64,000 bases of DNA. It comes from Sabethes cyaneus (taxonomy: Eukaryota > Arthropoda > Insecta > Diptera > Culicidae). Numbering within the stretch: the stretch's first letter is position 1; every line of letters starts with the position of its first letter. The position numbers were made by a program, and so were the translations under genes. The notes under the pieces were generated by a model, which was given only the letters and a program-made list of their open reading frames with translations, ran no database searches and was not told where the DNA came from. Location of the stretch: assembly GCF_943734655.1 (NCBI RefSeq), contig NC_071353.1:81498409-81562408 (forward strand), read 5' to 3'. This document shows, piece by piece, positions 34,359-45,419 of the stretch.

Positions 34359-37067
34359 TTAGTGTTAGTGTTAGTGTTAGTGTTAGTGTTAGTGTTTTTG
34401 GGTAGTGGACGTCGCGCGCGTACCGAGGAATTATTTTTCGGTTTTTCCGCGAGTAGTAGCGGAAATAAAATATTTTCCGGCTATCACGTCCGTTGCTAAG
34501 GACGTTTATGTGTCCTAGAGTGCAAAGTGTCGTGTTTTACCGCGATGTGTGTTATTAAAAAACTTAGTTTTTATTTCACATTTCGTCGGCAAATGGTCGC
34601 TATTAAAGCGTAGTGTTACATATACATATAATGTGTGTACTCACAGCTGCTGGTTGTATTGATGTGTAGCATAAACAAACGCAACCAGCGTGAAAAGTGA
34701 AAGTATTCGTGTCTAGTGACTAATAGCAGTCCACGGTCATGTATATCTCTCCAATGCATAGCAGCGGTGTGTACCCGTTCGGTATTGCCTTTATGGTAAT
34801 ACACCCGGTAGCCGCTCTATTGTCCCACACAAAGTGTATGTCCGACAAGCTGATAGTGCCGGTGCGAAACATAGCAGTGTTACGGTAGTGTAGTGTTTCT
34901 TCGGTGCTCTCATACAAGTCAGTGATAGTTGCTTCAGCACTTATTAGTGTTAGACATCAACAACGGATGGATTTTACCAATACCGGTTAATGTATTGAAC
35001 ATACTACTATCCCGTGATAGGGTTACCTTCCAAGGAAACGATAAGTATCATTATAAATCTTTCATTTATATCTATATACTTATACTCTCCCCACGGTGTG
35101 CAAAGTACTTTTGCTGCTTACCGTACTTGTTGAATGGGATTTCTGCTATCCCAGCTTCATACAGCAAAGCAACGCACAAAACAGAAACAATAGTGCTTGC
35201 TTCATACGACAGACAGTCGAGCCTTGCACTTGCCGTTTTGATTCGCACTGAAATGCTTTACACTCGGGATGGGAGGCTCAGTGGCAATTTTCGGACCGCG
35301 CAATCGTGTATAATACCGTGTCTGCTGGTACACGCATTCGTCGGTAATACACTTTTAGGGCACGTTTTGATTTTGCTATTGGCATTTTCACTCGGATGTT
35401 TTAAGTTTTTCGGGAATCGTAACGGCAACTGCAATACGTGTGTATGCGATTTCTGTTGTGCGGTGTTTGTTTAAATACACGCTACAACCACTCTGCAGCG
35501 CAGAAGTGCGTGTCATGCAGTGATGTGATAGTGTTTTCTTTTGCACTTTCACAGATATCTGCTGGCGCAGGAAATATGCATATACAATTTAGCATTAACA
35601 GTGATACACTGTGATAGTGCGCTCTCATACTTGTATGTCAAAATTGTTGGCGCAATTCTGGCTACGCATGGTTTATGTATCTCTGTGTTGGCACTTTTTA
35701 CCGCTGTGCCTGATCATACACAGATAAATCAAATTGTTTCGAATAACAGAAAACCACTACAGGTTATTCTGCTTTGATAGACTTTATACTAAAGTACAAG
35801 TACTAGGTGTATATGGTCTATCATAACGTTAATATCAAAGGTTATTAAACTATAACCTTTCTACTAACACATGCCTCTGCGACGGTTCTTATAGGTTCGT
35901 AGAACTTTGATGAGCAGATAACGCTCTTTTCAACTCTGACTTCCATCAGGAACAGTTCGCTCCAGATTTAAGACAGGTGTATTCAGTGCGCTAGTGCAAA
36001 GAAAAATGGCTTCTTCAAGTGACGTGCGTCAAGTGCAAGCGGTAAATGAAGCAGTTGCTTCAAAAGGCGGTGAGGCTTCTCTAGCAGATTTTTCTCATAA
36101 AAATGCCTCGGCTACTTCAGCTAAAGGCAAACATTACGAGAAAAATCTGCGAAAGAAGCAAAATCGAGACAAAACCGGACAAGATGCTTTTTCTCGTCCG
36201 GGGCCGTCTTTTACAGACCTGCGGTTCCAAGTTAGAATGGAACGCGGTCTTTTTACGGCATCTTTGAAAGATGCGCTTATCAGAGACCTGCACAAGGCTC
36301 TGTATTCCATTCCTCCAAATTCATTCGTGCCTACTTATAAGGGGCATGGATTGAGATTTGGGGTGGTATGGTTTGCTCCTGACAATGAGCAAAGCTCTGC
36401 TTGGCTCAAGGAGACGTTAGGCTTGATAAATAAAAATGCCGGTGAGCATAGCTTTATCATTGAGCCTTTTAGTCTGGCTCAGAATAGAGTCAGCTTACGC
36501 ATTCCTTGGGATCCCATGGAAAGCCTAAGCGAGACTGATATTCTGAGCAGATTAATAAAGCAAAATCCTATAATAAAGGAATATACGTGGAGAATTTTAA
36601 AGGCCGCAGATGCTACAGCGGGGTATCGCACTATCGTCTGTAGCATCGACTGCGGCTCTTTAAAACTCCTGGAAGCGCAAAATTTCGGTTAAACTACGGT
36701 TTCCGGAAAATTATTGCCAAAAACATTGGCAAAAGGACTTAACCCTTTTCTAATTCCGCATGACGGATTAAACGCTTCGTTAGGTCATGTATCCCCTCGG
36801 GGGTGCTAAGTTTACCTAACTTAGTTAGAAGCTTTGTGCTCTTATCGAAGACGACCAGTATCCCTTCGGGGGTGCAGGTTTTCTTTTATTTAAATGTTTT
36901 TGTGACGTTTTCTCCCCCATCCAAACCCTCCCATTCCTCCTGATCCTTTTCCCTTCCCATCAGGTAGGTGATGATGAGAAGGCAAAAGCGGCGAGGCACA
37001 AATGTCCAAATAATATGGAGAACGTGCCACCCGAGCCAAAAAATTCTGATACCTGAAAAAATTCTGA
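34359..37067 (+). mobile_element. ORF1-only LINE-like insertion (2.7 kb)
   Basis: The insertion starts with five TTAGTG hexamers, has a long non-coding 5' part (34400-35990), one open frame (36006-36692), a short 3' region and two AAAAATTCTGATACC tail repeats. It has no reverse transcriptase. The 240-bp flanking duplication and the short repeated tail suggest target-primed insertion by another element's machinery. I cannot name the family. Confidence 0.65.
36006..36692 (+). CDS. LINE ORF1-like protein (DUF4780-like)
   Basis: A 228-codon frame from ATG 36006. The first ~65 residues are Lys/Ser/Ala-rich (ASSSDVRQVQAVNEAV..., KNLRKKQNRDKTGQD). Then a folded region reads VRMERGLFTASLKDALIRDL, LRFGVVWFAPDNEQSSAWLK and SRLIKQNPIIKEYTWRILKA. 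Spacing of a strand, an acidic turn, W-LK, and QNP...W resembles the DUF4780 domain found in some insect retroelement ORF1-type proteins. A nucleic-acid chaperone role is inferred only. No stop or frameshift interrupts it. Confidence 0.5.
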   Translation: MASSSDVRQVQAVNEAVASKGGEASLADFSHKNASATSAKGKHYEKNLRKKQNRDKTGQDAFSRPGPSFTDLRFQVRMERGLFTASLKDALIRDLHKALYSIPPNSFVPTYKGHGLRFGVVWFAPDNEQSSAWLKETLGLINKNAGEHSFIIEPFSLAQNRVSLRIPWDPMESLSETDILSRLIKQNPIIKEYTWRILKAADATAGYRTIVCSIDCGSLKLLEAQNFG

Positions 37068-37307
37068 TACCAATCAATCTCGGGAAAAACAAGTTTTTCT
37101 CAGTCATTGATCCGAAAGACTCATTTCTTCAAGTAAAACTAGCGGATGATTCAAAGAAGTACACCGGGTTCAAAATCATTGGGCGCGGACTGTTTCAGTA
37201 CAAGAGACTTCTTTTTGGTTTAATAAATAGCATTGCGACTTTGTCGAGAGTCCTAGATAAAGTGTTTCAACATGGCAAATATGAACCGTACATTTTTGCG
37301 TATCTTG
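37068..37307 (+). repeat. 240-bp target duplication, right copy
   Basis: Right-hand copy of 34119-34358; from here the reverse transcriptase of element Z continues without a break. Confidence 0.9.
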
Positions 37308-37661
37308 ACGATATAATTATAGCAACCAAAACATTCGAGGAACACCTCAAATATCTCAAAATTGTTGCTGATTGTTTGAGGGAAGCAAACTTATCAGTAA
37401 ACATCAACAAGTGTAAGTTTTGTCTGAAAAAGATTAAATATCTTGGTTTCATATTATCGGAAAATGGTTACCAACCAAATCCTGAGCATGTTACAGCAAT
37501 TTCAAAATTTGTTCGTACCAAATCGCCGAAAGAAATCCGTAGATTTCTTGGCATGGCAGGATATTACAGAAATTTCATACCTGACTTCAGTGGATATTCT
37601 GTGCCTATATCAGATTTACTTAAAGGAAAGCCCAAAAAGATTGTATAGACTTCGGAGGCTG
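37308..37661 (+). pseudogene. Element Z reverse transcriptase, C-terminal part
   Basis: The YLDDIIIATKTFEEH box (catalytic DD) is followed by CKFCLKKIKYLGFILSENGY and IRRFLGMAGYYRNFIPDFSG, the thumb and connection of a Ty3/gypsy RT. TAG at 37646-37648 replaces an expected Trp codon. The frame then runs into an A5 tract where X copy 2 inserted. Confidence 0.85.
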
Positions 37662-37666
37662 AAAAA

Positions 37667-38804
37667 TCAGAGGGGTTGTGTACAAGACACGACCGCATAT
37701 ATAGGTGACGCAGGACTACGTAAGTCTCTTTGTAGTGATAGTACCATGTATTCATGCTTGTAATCATTCGATTTATCAAGTTGTTTCAGTCAATTTATCA
37801 AAGTAGTAACATTGCATACGTTCAATTCTCAAAAGATTGTGCATTTGAAAACAATTTAACAAAATCAAGAACACAAACTATTGCTTTCCTGCTACCTTAC
37901 TGAAATTAAAGATTGTTTTTATTACCCGTGGTTCCCACGTTGAAGGGATTTTACCAATTCAATCCTATTTTAACAACAGCACATCTTTTCACTGTGGTAT
38001 CCCGAGAGTATGTATGAGTGGGAGCGACGACAGAGTCAGTCGGGAACGAAGTGGAATAAAGAGCGGTTGCGCTGGGACAAGAATATACCTGGTCTTTCAG
38101 TAAATAGCACATTCACTACACTTCTAATGAAACGGCAAGCATGCGTATTCACAAAGTCGTATTATAACCGAAGACTACAGCTGTAGCACATTTTTCCAAC
38201 ACAGATATCAAATTCGCCGAGGTTTAATCGTCTCGCAATAAAGAATTTGCGCTCTGTTGGGACAACGAACTTCTGTCATTTTTTCTTGCACACTTCCCTA
38301 ACACAGACATCAAATTGGACTAGGTTTAATCGCGTTCGTAAGAAATCTATTGGCACGAGGGGCTTTGTCACTCTTTCTGGCGTACTTCCCATGCAAGGAC
38401 ATCAAAATGGTCTAGCTTGAACCGCGGTGTTAAGAAATCTTGTTGAAATGAGGAAACTTGGCCACTTGTTTTGGCTTATTTCCCAAGCACAGATATCAAA
38501 TTGGTATAGGTTTAGATCATCGTAAAGAATCTTCCAACCAATCACGAAGCGAGAATTCTGGTAAAACATAGGTTAATTATTTTCAATTTTTCAATAGTTT
38601 AACATCAAGAATCCATACTTTTCTTATTTGGGTCAATTCTTAGAAGATTTTCCGATCGATTGGTGTAAGAATATTGAAAAGTGATCGCAAAACCGCTGAG
38701 TTATTAGCGCTCAAAACCTGTCATTTTTCGTGACGCTCGCATTTTTTTGATTTTTTGGTATGACACCCTATCTCAAAACTTGCCGTAAGACGTAGTCCTA
38801 CGTC
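37667..38804 (-). mobile_element. Family X, copy 2 (minus orientation)
   Basis: Reverse complement of copy 1 over its full length, apart from a 119-bp insertion plus 5-bp duplication (37993-38116). On the plus strand it starts TCAGAGGGGTTGTG and ends with the palindrome GACGTAGTCCTACGTC (38789-38804). A5 precedes and A4 follows. The interrupted host is element Z between reverse transcriptase and RNase H. Confidence 0.8.
37993..38111. mobile_element. 119-bp TG...CA insertion, candidate small solo LTR
   Basis: The segment is absent from X copy 1. It starts TGTGGTATCCC and ends TAAATAGCACA, with TTCAC duplicated on both sides (37988-37992, 38112-38116). It contains AATAAA. Size, ends and 5-bp duplication fit a solo LTR of a Ty1/copia-type element. 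Confidence 0.7.
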
Positions 38805-39287
38805 AAAAGCATTTGTGCGATTGAAGGAATGCTTAATTGCAGAACCAGTGCTTTCCAATCCAGACTGGAGCAAAGAATTTAGTGTGCAAACTGATGGTGT
38901 TGCCATTGCTGGCATATTAACACAACAACTTGATGATGGTGAGCACATCATTGCTTATTTTTCAAGGAAGCTAACTCCGGCTGAAAGGAAATATGGCCCT
39001 ACGGACAAGGAAAGCCTTGCTGCTCTTGAGTCGATCGAGCATATCCGTTCTTACTTGGAGGGATCGCATTTCACGTTAGTCACGGACTGCTCTGCGATCA
39101 CCTTCATTTGCAAATCTAAGTGGCGTCCGAGTTCGAGGTTGTCGCGTTGGTCGATGAAATTCCAGGAATATGACCTGACTCTTAAGCATAGAAAAGGTAG
39201 AGATAATGTTGTGAACGGGATAGTTACCCAAGTTTTAAAATTGAAAATGACAATTTATATAAGTTTGTCCCCACAAGAAATAGTTTG
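38805..39287 (+). pseudogene. Element Z RNase H region, 3' end of element in window
   Basis: The frame reads FVRLKECLIAEPVLSNPDW, VQTDGVAIAGILTQQL (RNase H catalytic Asp), TDKESLAALESIEHI and TDCSAITF, then YDLTLKHRKGRDNVV. It is in register with the reverse transcriptase before X copy 2. Downstream no integrase or LTR follows, so element Z is truncated here. Confidence 0.85.
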
Positions 39288-39892
39288 AACGACGGACGAT
39301 TTGAATGGAAAATCGTCGTCCCTCCCGATTAAAGACAGCAGATGATGAGCACGAGAATATAATGCAATTAGGATTAGATAAAACATTAGATACGATAAAA
39401 TTAAAATATTAGTGGCCGAAAATGAATTTAGATGTTAAGCGAATTTTGTCTAAGTACCTGTAAGCAATCAAAATAACCCACAATGGCCACAATTCCCCCA
39501 ATGGGCACCCAGAAAGATGCACATACACCCTTTCAAGTCATAGCAATAGACTATCACGGTGCTCCAAATAGCGTTTTTATCAAAAAAATTCTCCATGAAA
39601 TCTGAGTACACCAACCGATTTGTAGCACTTACCACTATATTTGGGTGAAATTTAAAAAAAATCGTAGGCACGGTTTTGGAGATATGCCCTTTTAAAATGA
39701 AAAGAGCATAAATCATAAGAAAATTGACGCAATAGCTATACAAATACCACAGAACGGAAGATCAACTTCAAGTAAAAGCGAATTCAAAAACTGACCACAA
39801 AAGAAATGCAAAAATCAGCAACGATTTTTTCTTACTTCGAGTAAGTTTCTCAGACCGTGCACATTTATGCCACTTTGACTGTGGTATAAAGT
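39288..39892. other. No recognisable feature
   Basis: AT-rich sequence after the truncated element Z. I see only short random frames. Confidence 0.5.
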
Positions 39893-40394
39893 GGTATAAT
39901 CAAGGGGTCGGACACTCAGCACATTATGCCGCGGCACTCGAGAGATATCAAGCGGCACACCTCTAAAGCTTTATAAAAATAACATTTATAGGGCTTTACA
40001 CACCTCCGGTTCAATTTTGCATATGAAATGGGAGCACTGCCAGTTGTCAAAATCCGAGGGTATGTAATCATGCTATCTCTTTCTCATGTAGGAGTGAAGA
40101 GAGCATCCTTCAACTAGTTCGCCGGCAATTAGAATTTCCATTGAATAAAGTGTTAGCCGTCACTCGGACCGATACGTCAGAAAAAACGGTTACACTGCAA
40201 TCATATGCATTTGACGTTCGTTTCAAACCCCTGTCAAAATCATCTCGCGCGGTTGCCAGATCTATCAGATTATAACGAATTTAACAAATCTTGCAGTTCG
40301 GCACTTTCGGTACAGCATCGGGCACAGTTCGGCTCGTTTCAAGTCGCCTAACATAATAACGGCTGTGCCGAGTGACCGACCCCTTGGGTATAAT
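39893..40394. mobile_element. hAT-type MITE with 8-bp target duplication
   Basis: Ends CAAGGGGTCGGACACTC and the complement of CAAGGGGTCGGTCACTC bound a 486-bp element (39901-40386). GGTATAAT is duplicated on both sides (39893-39900, 40387-40394). The 8-bp duplication and CA-type ends indicate hAT. No coding. Confidence 0.85.
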
Positions 40395-41207
40395 ATTTTT
40401 CTATGTTTTGAATTGACCGTTAGCACTACAGTCAAAGACTACAGTTCTACCTGGTTAATAAGAATTGTTGTTATTAATGACAACTTAAAGAAGATATTAT
40501 TGAAAAATTATAATCGGAGCAGAAAAGTGATGCAGTATAATAAAGATTTTACTGTTTTGAAATCTAAAATAAAATATCGGCTTGGCGCATATCAGTAATT
40601 GAAACTGAAATTAAGTTTTCAGTTCTTTGGAACGGAGATGATTTGGAACTTGGAAGCCGTTAATAGATAAAATTATTTTAGTGGAAGGACTTTCGAATAC
40701 AGGTTGTTCCTCTACCTGCTACCTGTCAAAATTGCACAACTTAGACGTTTAGTAAAATGGAACCTGCTTGTTTTTTCCCTAAGTTCAATAGACCAGTTCA
40801 TTTCATTTTTGGTACCGATCGATTTTGGTTCATCACTTCATATGTCTAGACCAATCAGCATCTATATTAACGCACACGTGTATGAAATTTGACACCAATA
40901 GAGCCTCTTTGTTCGAAGTACAATTATACGATAAGAACGCTAGGACGGACCGCTTTAACGGCTGGTAACGGCTGTAACGCTCTGCGGCTGGTTCGCCGTT
41001 CACCTATTAAATGGACATAATTCGACCCCCGGTACATAGCCATTTTTCTGTGGTTGAAATCTAGATGTCAAAAGCACTGGGCGGGAAATCATTTCATAGA
41101 AATTCTATGAAGCGGCCATTTTTGTTTCGGGCCAGCATCGATGGGTCCATCAGTATGGGGCTATTGTCAAATCATATGTGAGAGTGTATTGGTGATACCG
41201 GCCTGAC
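40395..41207. other. No recognisable feature
   Basis: Unannotated intergenic sequence; one 62-codon frame (40704-40892) has no visible family. Confidence 0.45.
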
Positions 41208-42294
41208 TTAACCCTCTAGTTCCCAACCCTGCCAATTGGCGGGCTTTAGCAAAATCGTTGTAAATCTACTATGCTTATTCGTTTTATGTTAAGATCCACC
41301 CATACCTTCTCATTATAGTCCAATCTAACTATTCGAGTGGTTTGTTTGTTTTATTACGTTAATTTGAAACAGATATTTCGTGCGAAACTTGAAAAATGCC
41401 AGAAAACTGAGAAAAAAATTATTTTGCTCTGCAGAGTGAAATTCAAATTGTTGTAAATTGCTTATTTCTTGGAATAAATGAACAAAAAAATTATTGGTGA
41501 GTAGCTGATAAGTTGTACTTCATAGTACGAAAGGACATTTGCTATAAAAAGTTTAGGAACTGGCCGATTTTTATCAAGGAACTGACCCCGCCAATTGGCG
41601 GGGTTGGGCATTAACGTCAACTTGTTTTTGGTAATTTGACAACGTGCTGTTTTCGTTGTATTTATTGATTTTTTCGAGTTTAAGCTACAAATTATTGTTA
41701 TAAGCCTTGTTAGCTTCTTTTACATGCCTTGAAAAATACACAAGCATGCAGTGGCATTAACATGGAAGGAGAATTTACAGGACTTATCACCTAATTTTCA
41801 GTGCGGCTTTTTGACGAGCTACAATATAACGCTTTATAGCTATATCACAAAACATTTTTGCATTTTATGGTATTTTAAAACCATAACTCTATAACCAAGA
41901 AACAGATTCATTGAAACCCGGCGAATTTTACTGCTTAAGGGGAAACCGAAAATGGCTCAAAGATGGCTGGATAAATGGCTACCGTTCGATGCATGTATTG
42001 TTTTGTGCCTTAAAAATGCATATGTATTGGCAGAGCACGTAAACAGTGCTCCTAGTGCAGTTAGAATTTCCTAAATTTTGCATTCCATTTATCGACCCGG
42101 TATATATCAACAAACGCTCAGCAAAACGTAATTACTAATGGAAAATAAATTCAACGGATCATAGATCATTAGGTGTTCAAAAAACGTATAATCTGGAATT
42201 GGTTAATAGATATTTGGTTGCGCACATATTTCGTTGCACTAGCGCTTTCCGAAAAAAACAGCACCACGGTCTCAAAGTTTCGCCACATCAATGA

Positions 42295-42531
42295 GCTTTT
42301 AAAGAGCTTTCTGCTTTTGCAGCATCGATAAGCTTAGAGAATGTAAACAAACAACAGCTGATCAGCAATCAAAAACTCGCCTTCGATGCAAACGGATTAA
42401 TTAGCCATCCTATTGAATGCATAGGATCAATAGGATTGCTGCTGCAAATCTTAGATGAATCGGAATGTCTTGATAAAGAAAATACACCACATATCGGGAT
42501 GTTCGTGGTCGGTGCGGTTGGCTGCGGATAA
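42295..42531 (+). pseudogene. P-loop protein fragment of unknown origin
   Basis: A 78-codon plus frame reads ELSAFAASISLENVNKQQ, PIECIGSIGLLLQILDESE and HIGMFVVGAVGCG, then TAA, then TVFMFASS in the same frame. GAVGCG-stop-T is a Walker A motif (GxxxxGKT) with the lysine AAA changed to TAA. It is not part of a piggyBac transposase. It may be a captured or retroposed piece of a cellular NTP-binding protein; I cannot identify which. Confidence 0.4.
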
Positions 42532-42894
42532 ACTGTGTTTATGTTTGCAAGCTCTGCCATTTGACATATATTACCAATACTAATGCAACATTCAAATAAA
42601 CGTTTAGGTTTTTAACGAACACATGAGATGTACAGTACAGTGTGAGTCGCTCTAACACAATAACGTTAGCCACTTTCGGTGTCTCCTTAACGACAAAATC
42701 TTGATAAGCAAGACAATATTATTCAAAATGGTATTTATCATAGACCATTTTAAAACCGCAAATTTTAATCTATATCGCTTAATAAGTTTGTGTTAATGAA
42801 CAAATTAAATGAATTACCAGCCGATAAAAGATTATAGTGAACAAATGTGTACTACAAAAATGAAAAACCCAATTTATCAAACAAATCACATAAA

Positions 42895-43062
42895 TGAGGA
42901 TTTAAGTTTCATGTTCTATCAGACTCTAAAGGTTTTTCAAAGGTTACAGTTTCGAAGCATATTATGGTGTAGGCAATCCTGATTTGGGAGCAGCTACTAA
43001 TGTTGTTTTTCGCCTTTCTAAAATTTTGCCGGATTTTAAAAATCATTTCTCGATTATTATTA
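42895..43062 (+). pseudogene. piggyBac transposase pseudogene, first part
   Basis: Fragments GFKFHVLSDSKGF, then (after a small frame change) NPDLGAATNVVFRLSKILPD and NHF follow the order of the piggyBac DDE domain (GFK..vl.d..G, then N-VV-RL...P...NH). It ends at the 12-bp target duplication of the LINE. The Trp before GFKF appears as TGA. Confidence 0.65.
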
Positions 43063-43074
43063 TACGACATTACC
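43063..43074. repeat. LINE target duplication, left copy
   Basis: TACGACATTACC here and at 45408-45419 bracket the RTE LINE; removing one copy and the LINE rejoins the transposase frame. Confidence 0.85.
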
Positions 43075-45407
43075 TTCTTCTTCTTCTTCAGCAGCATAGA
43101 GCCGGGGTGGCTCGTGCTGTTTCAAGCACTCGTCTCCATTCAACTCGGTCTTGGGCCACACGTCGCCAATTTCCTAATCGTCTCAGAAGTCGCAAATCGC
43201 TTTCGACCTGGTCGAGCCATCGTGCACGTTGGGCCCCCCTGTTCCTGGTGCCGGTGGGGTTGTTGAAGAGGACCGTTTTCGTCGCACTGTCGTCCGGCAT
43301 CCTTACGACGTGTCCGGCCCACCATAGCCTGCTAACTTTCGCTAGATGTACGATGGGAGTCTCCCCAAGCAGTGCCTGTAGCTCGTGATTCATACGCCTC
43401 CGCCACTCTCCGCTTTCAGTTTGTACTCCGCCAAATATCGTCCGCAGCACTTTCCGCTCAAACACGGCAAGGGCGCGTATGTCCTCCGTAAGCAGCGTCA
43501 CGGCTTCAAGTCCATAAAGAACTACCGGTCTAATAATGGTTTTGTACATTGTTAGCTTCGTGCGGCGGCGTATGCTTCCTGATCGTAGCGTTTTACGAAG
43601 GGCAAAGTAGGCCCGATTTCCCGCTTGGATGCGCCGCTGGATCTCCTTACTAGTGTTGTTGTCCGCGGTCACCAGCGATCCCAAATACACGAACTCTTCT
43701 ACCACTTCTAGTTCGTCGCCGTCAACGGTTACCGTCCGTGGGAGGCGCGCATTTGTTTCCTTTGAGCCTTTTCCTTTCATGTATTTGGTCTTCGACGCAT
43801 TTATTTTTAGCCCAATTCTCCTAGACTCCGCTTTCAGTCTGGCGTAGATTGCCTCCGCCGTCGCAAAGTTCCTGGCTATGATATCGAAGTCATCTGCAAA
43901 GCCTAGAAGTTGGCTACTCTTGGTAAAAATCGTGCCTCTCGTTTCAATGCCCGCTCGTCGGATCACCCCCTCAAGAGCGATGTTGAACAGCATGCAGGAT
44001 AGACCGTCACCTTGTCTCAACCCTCGTCGCGTCTCGAAGGGACTCGAGAGTGTCCCAGAGATGCGTACGAAACACATCACTCGATCGAATGTAGCTCTGA
44101 TCAGTCGCGTCAGTTTGTCCGGAAAACCGTATTCGTGCATTATCTGCCATAGCTTGTCTCGATCGACTGTATCGTATGCTGCTTTGAAATCGATAAAGAT
44201 GTGATGCGTGGGCACGTTGTACTCCCGACATTTCTGCAAGATCTGTCGGATAGTAAACATTTGGTCCGTAGTTGCGCGAGCCCCCATGAAACCCGCCTGA
44301 TAATTCCCTACGAAACCTTGTGCTATCGGTGACAGCCGGCGTAACAGGATCTGGGAGAGTACCTTGTAGGCGGCGTTTACCAGCGTAATACCACGATAGT
44401 TGCAGCAGTCTAGCCGATCACCCTTTTTGTAGATGGGACAAACCACTCCTTCCATCCATTCCTCCGGTAGCTTTTCCTCCTCCCAAGTCCTCGAAATAAC
44501 CCAGTGTAGAGCCTTTGCTAGCGTTTCCCCGCCATGTTTATAAAGCTCTGCCGGTAGGCGGTCCTTCCCAGCGGCTTTATTGGTCTTCAGCAACCTGATT
44601 TCTCGTTTGACTTCTTGGAGATCAGGTGCTAGGACATCGCTATCTTCCATGGGTGCTCCTAGGTTAATTTCCGTTCCGCCTCCTTCTGCGACTTCGCCAT
44701 TGAGGTGTTCATCGAAGAACTGCTTCCACCTGTCGACCACCTCGCGCTCGTTTGTAATTAGATTCCCTCCCTCGTCCCTACACATGTCAGGTTTCGGTGT
44801 GTAGCCCTTCCGAGTTTGGTTCACCTTCTCATAAAACTTGCGCGTGTCATTAGCTCGGAATAGTTGTTCTAATTCTTCACGATCTCTGTCCTCCTTTTGG
44901 CGTTTTTTTCTCCTCAGGATCGTGGTCAACTGGTTCCTAGCTCGTCGGTACTTGGCCAGGTTCTCTCTAGTGGCAATACTTAGATAATTTTTCCAAGCGT
45001 TTTTTTTCTCTTCCACCGCTTGTTTGCATTCCCCATCAAACCAATCATTTTGTGTACTCCGAGGCTCAATACCTAGTGCCGCGGTAGCGGCCTCTCCGAT
45101 GGCCGAGCGTATTCTGCCCCAACCGTCTTCGAGGTTTGAAGCACCTAACTCCTCGGAAGAAGGCAGTGCCTCATTCAGTACTCGCGCGTAGTTCTCGGCA
45201 GCTTGTGGGTTATCTAGCTGCCTGATGTTCAGCCGAGGAGGGCGGCTTTGACGTGTCCGGTATACGGTGGACAGCTTTGAGCGCACATGTACTGCTACTA
45301 GGTAATGGTCAGAATCAATATCCGCACCCCGACGGGAGCGTACGTTCGTGATGTTAGAGAAGAACCGGCCCTCTATGAGAACGTGGTCAATTTGGTTACG
45401 ACCATGG
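43075..45407 (-). mobile_element. RTE-clade LINE, 5'-truncated, open ORF2
   Basis: A minus-strand frame encodes the end of the AP-like endonuclease (NQIDHVLIEGRFFSN, IDSDHYLVAV) and a whole reverse transcriptase: KAAGKDRLPAELYKHGGE, CPIYKKGDRLDCCNYRGITL, FIDFKAAYDTVDRDKLW, RRGLRQGDGLSCMLFNIALE and GFADDFDIIARN (catalytic FADD). The RTE C-terminal block WAGHVVRMPDD...RWLDQVESDLR ends just before a (GAA)n tail at 43075-43089. The frame is uninterrupted to the truncation point at 45407. The 12-bp target duplications confirm both ends. Confidence 0.9.
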
Positions 45408-45419
45408 TACGACATTACC
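45408..45419. repeat. LINE target duplication, right copy
   Basis: Second copy of TACGACATTACC. Confidence 0.85.

Noticed and set aside
34359..34400. TTAGTG repeats as a telomere tract
   Set aside because: The insect telomere repeat is TTAGG and dipterans lack it; only five TTAGTG units occur at an insertion border.
34929..35474. 181-codon frame in the 5' part of the half-LINE
   Set aside because: Composition is hydrophobic and Cys-rich without a motif, no conserved neighbour, and it lies in what looks like a 5' UTR.
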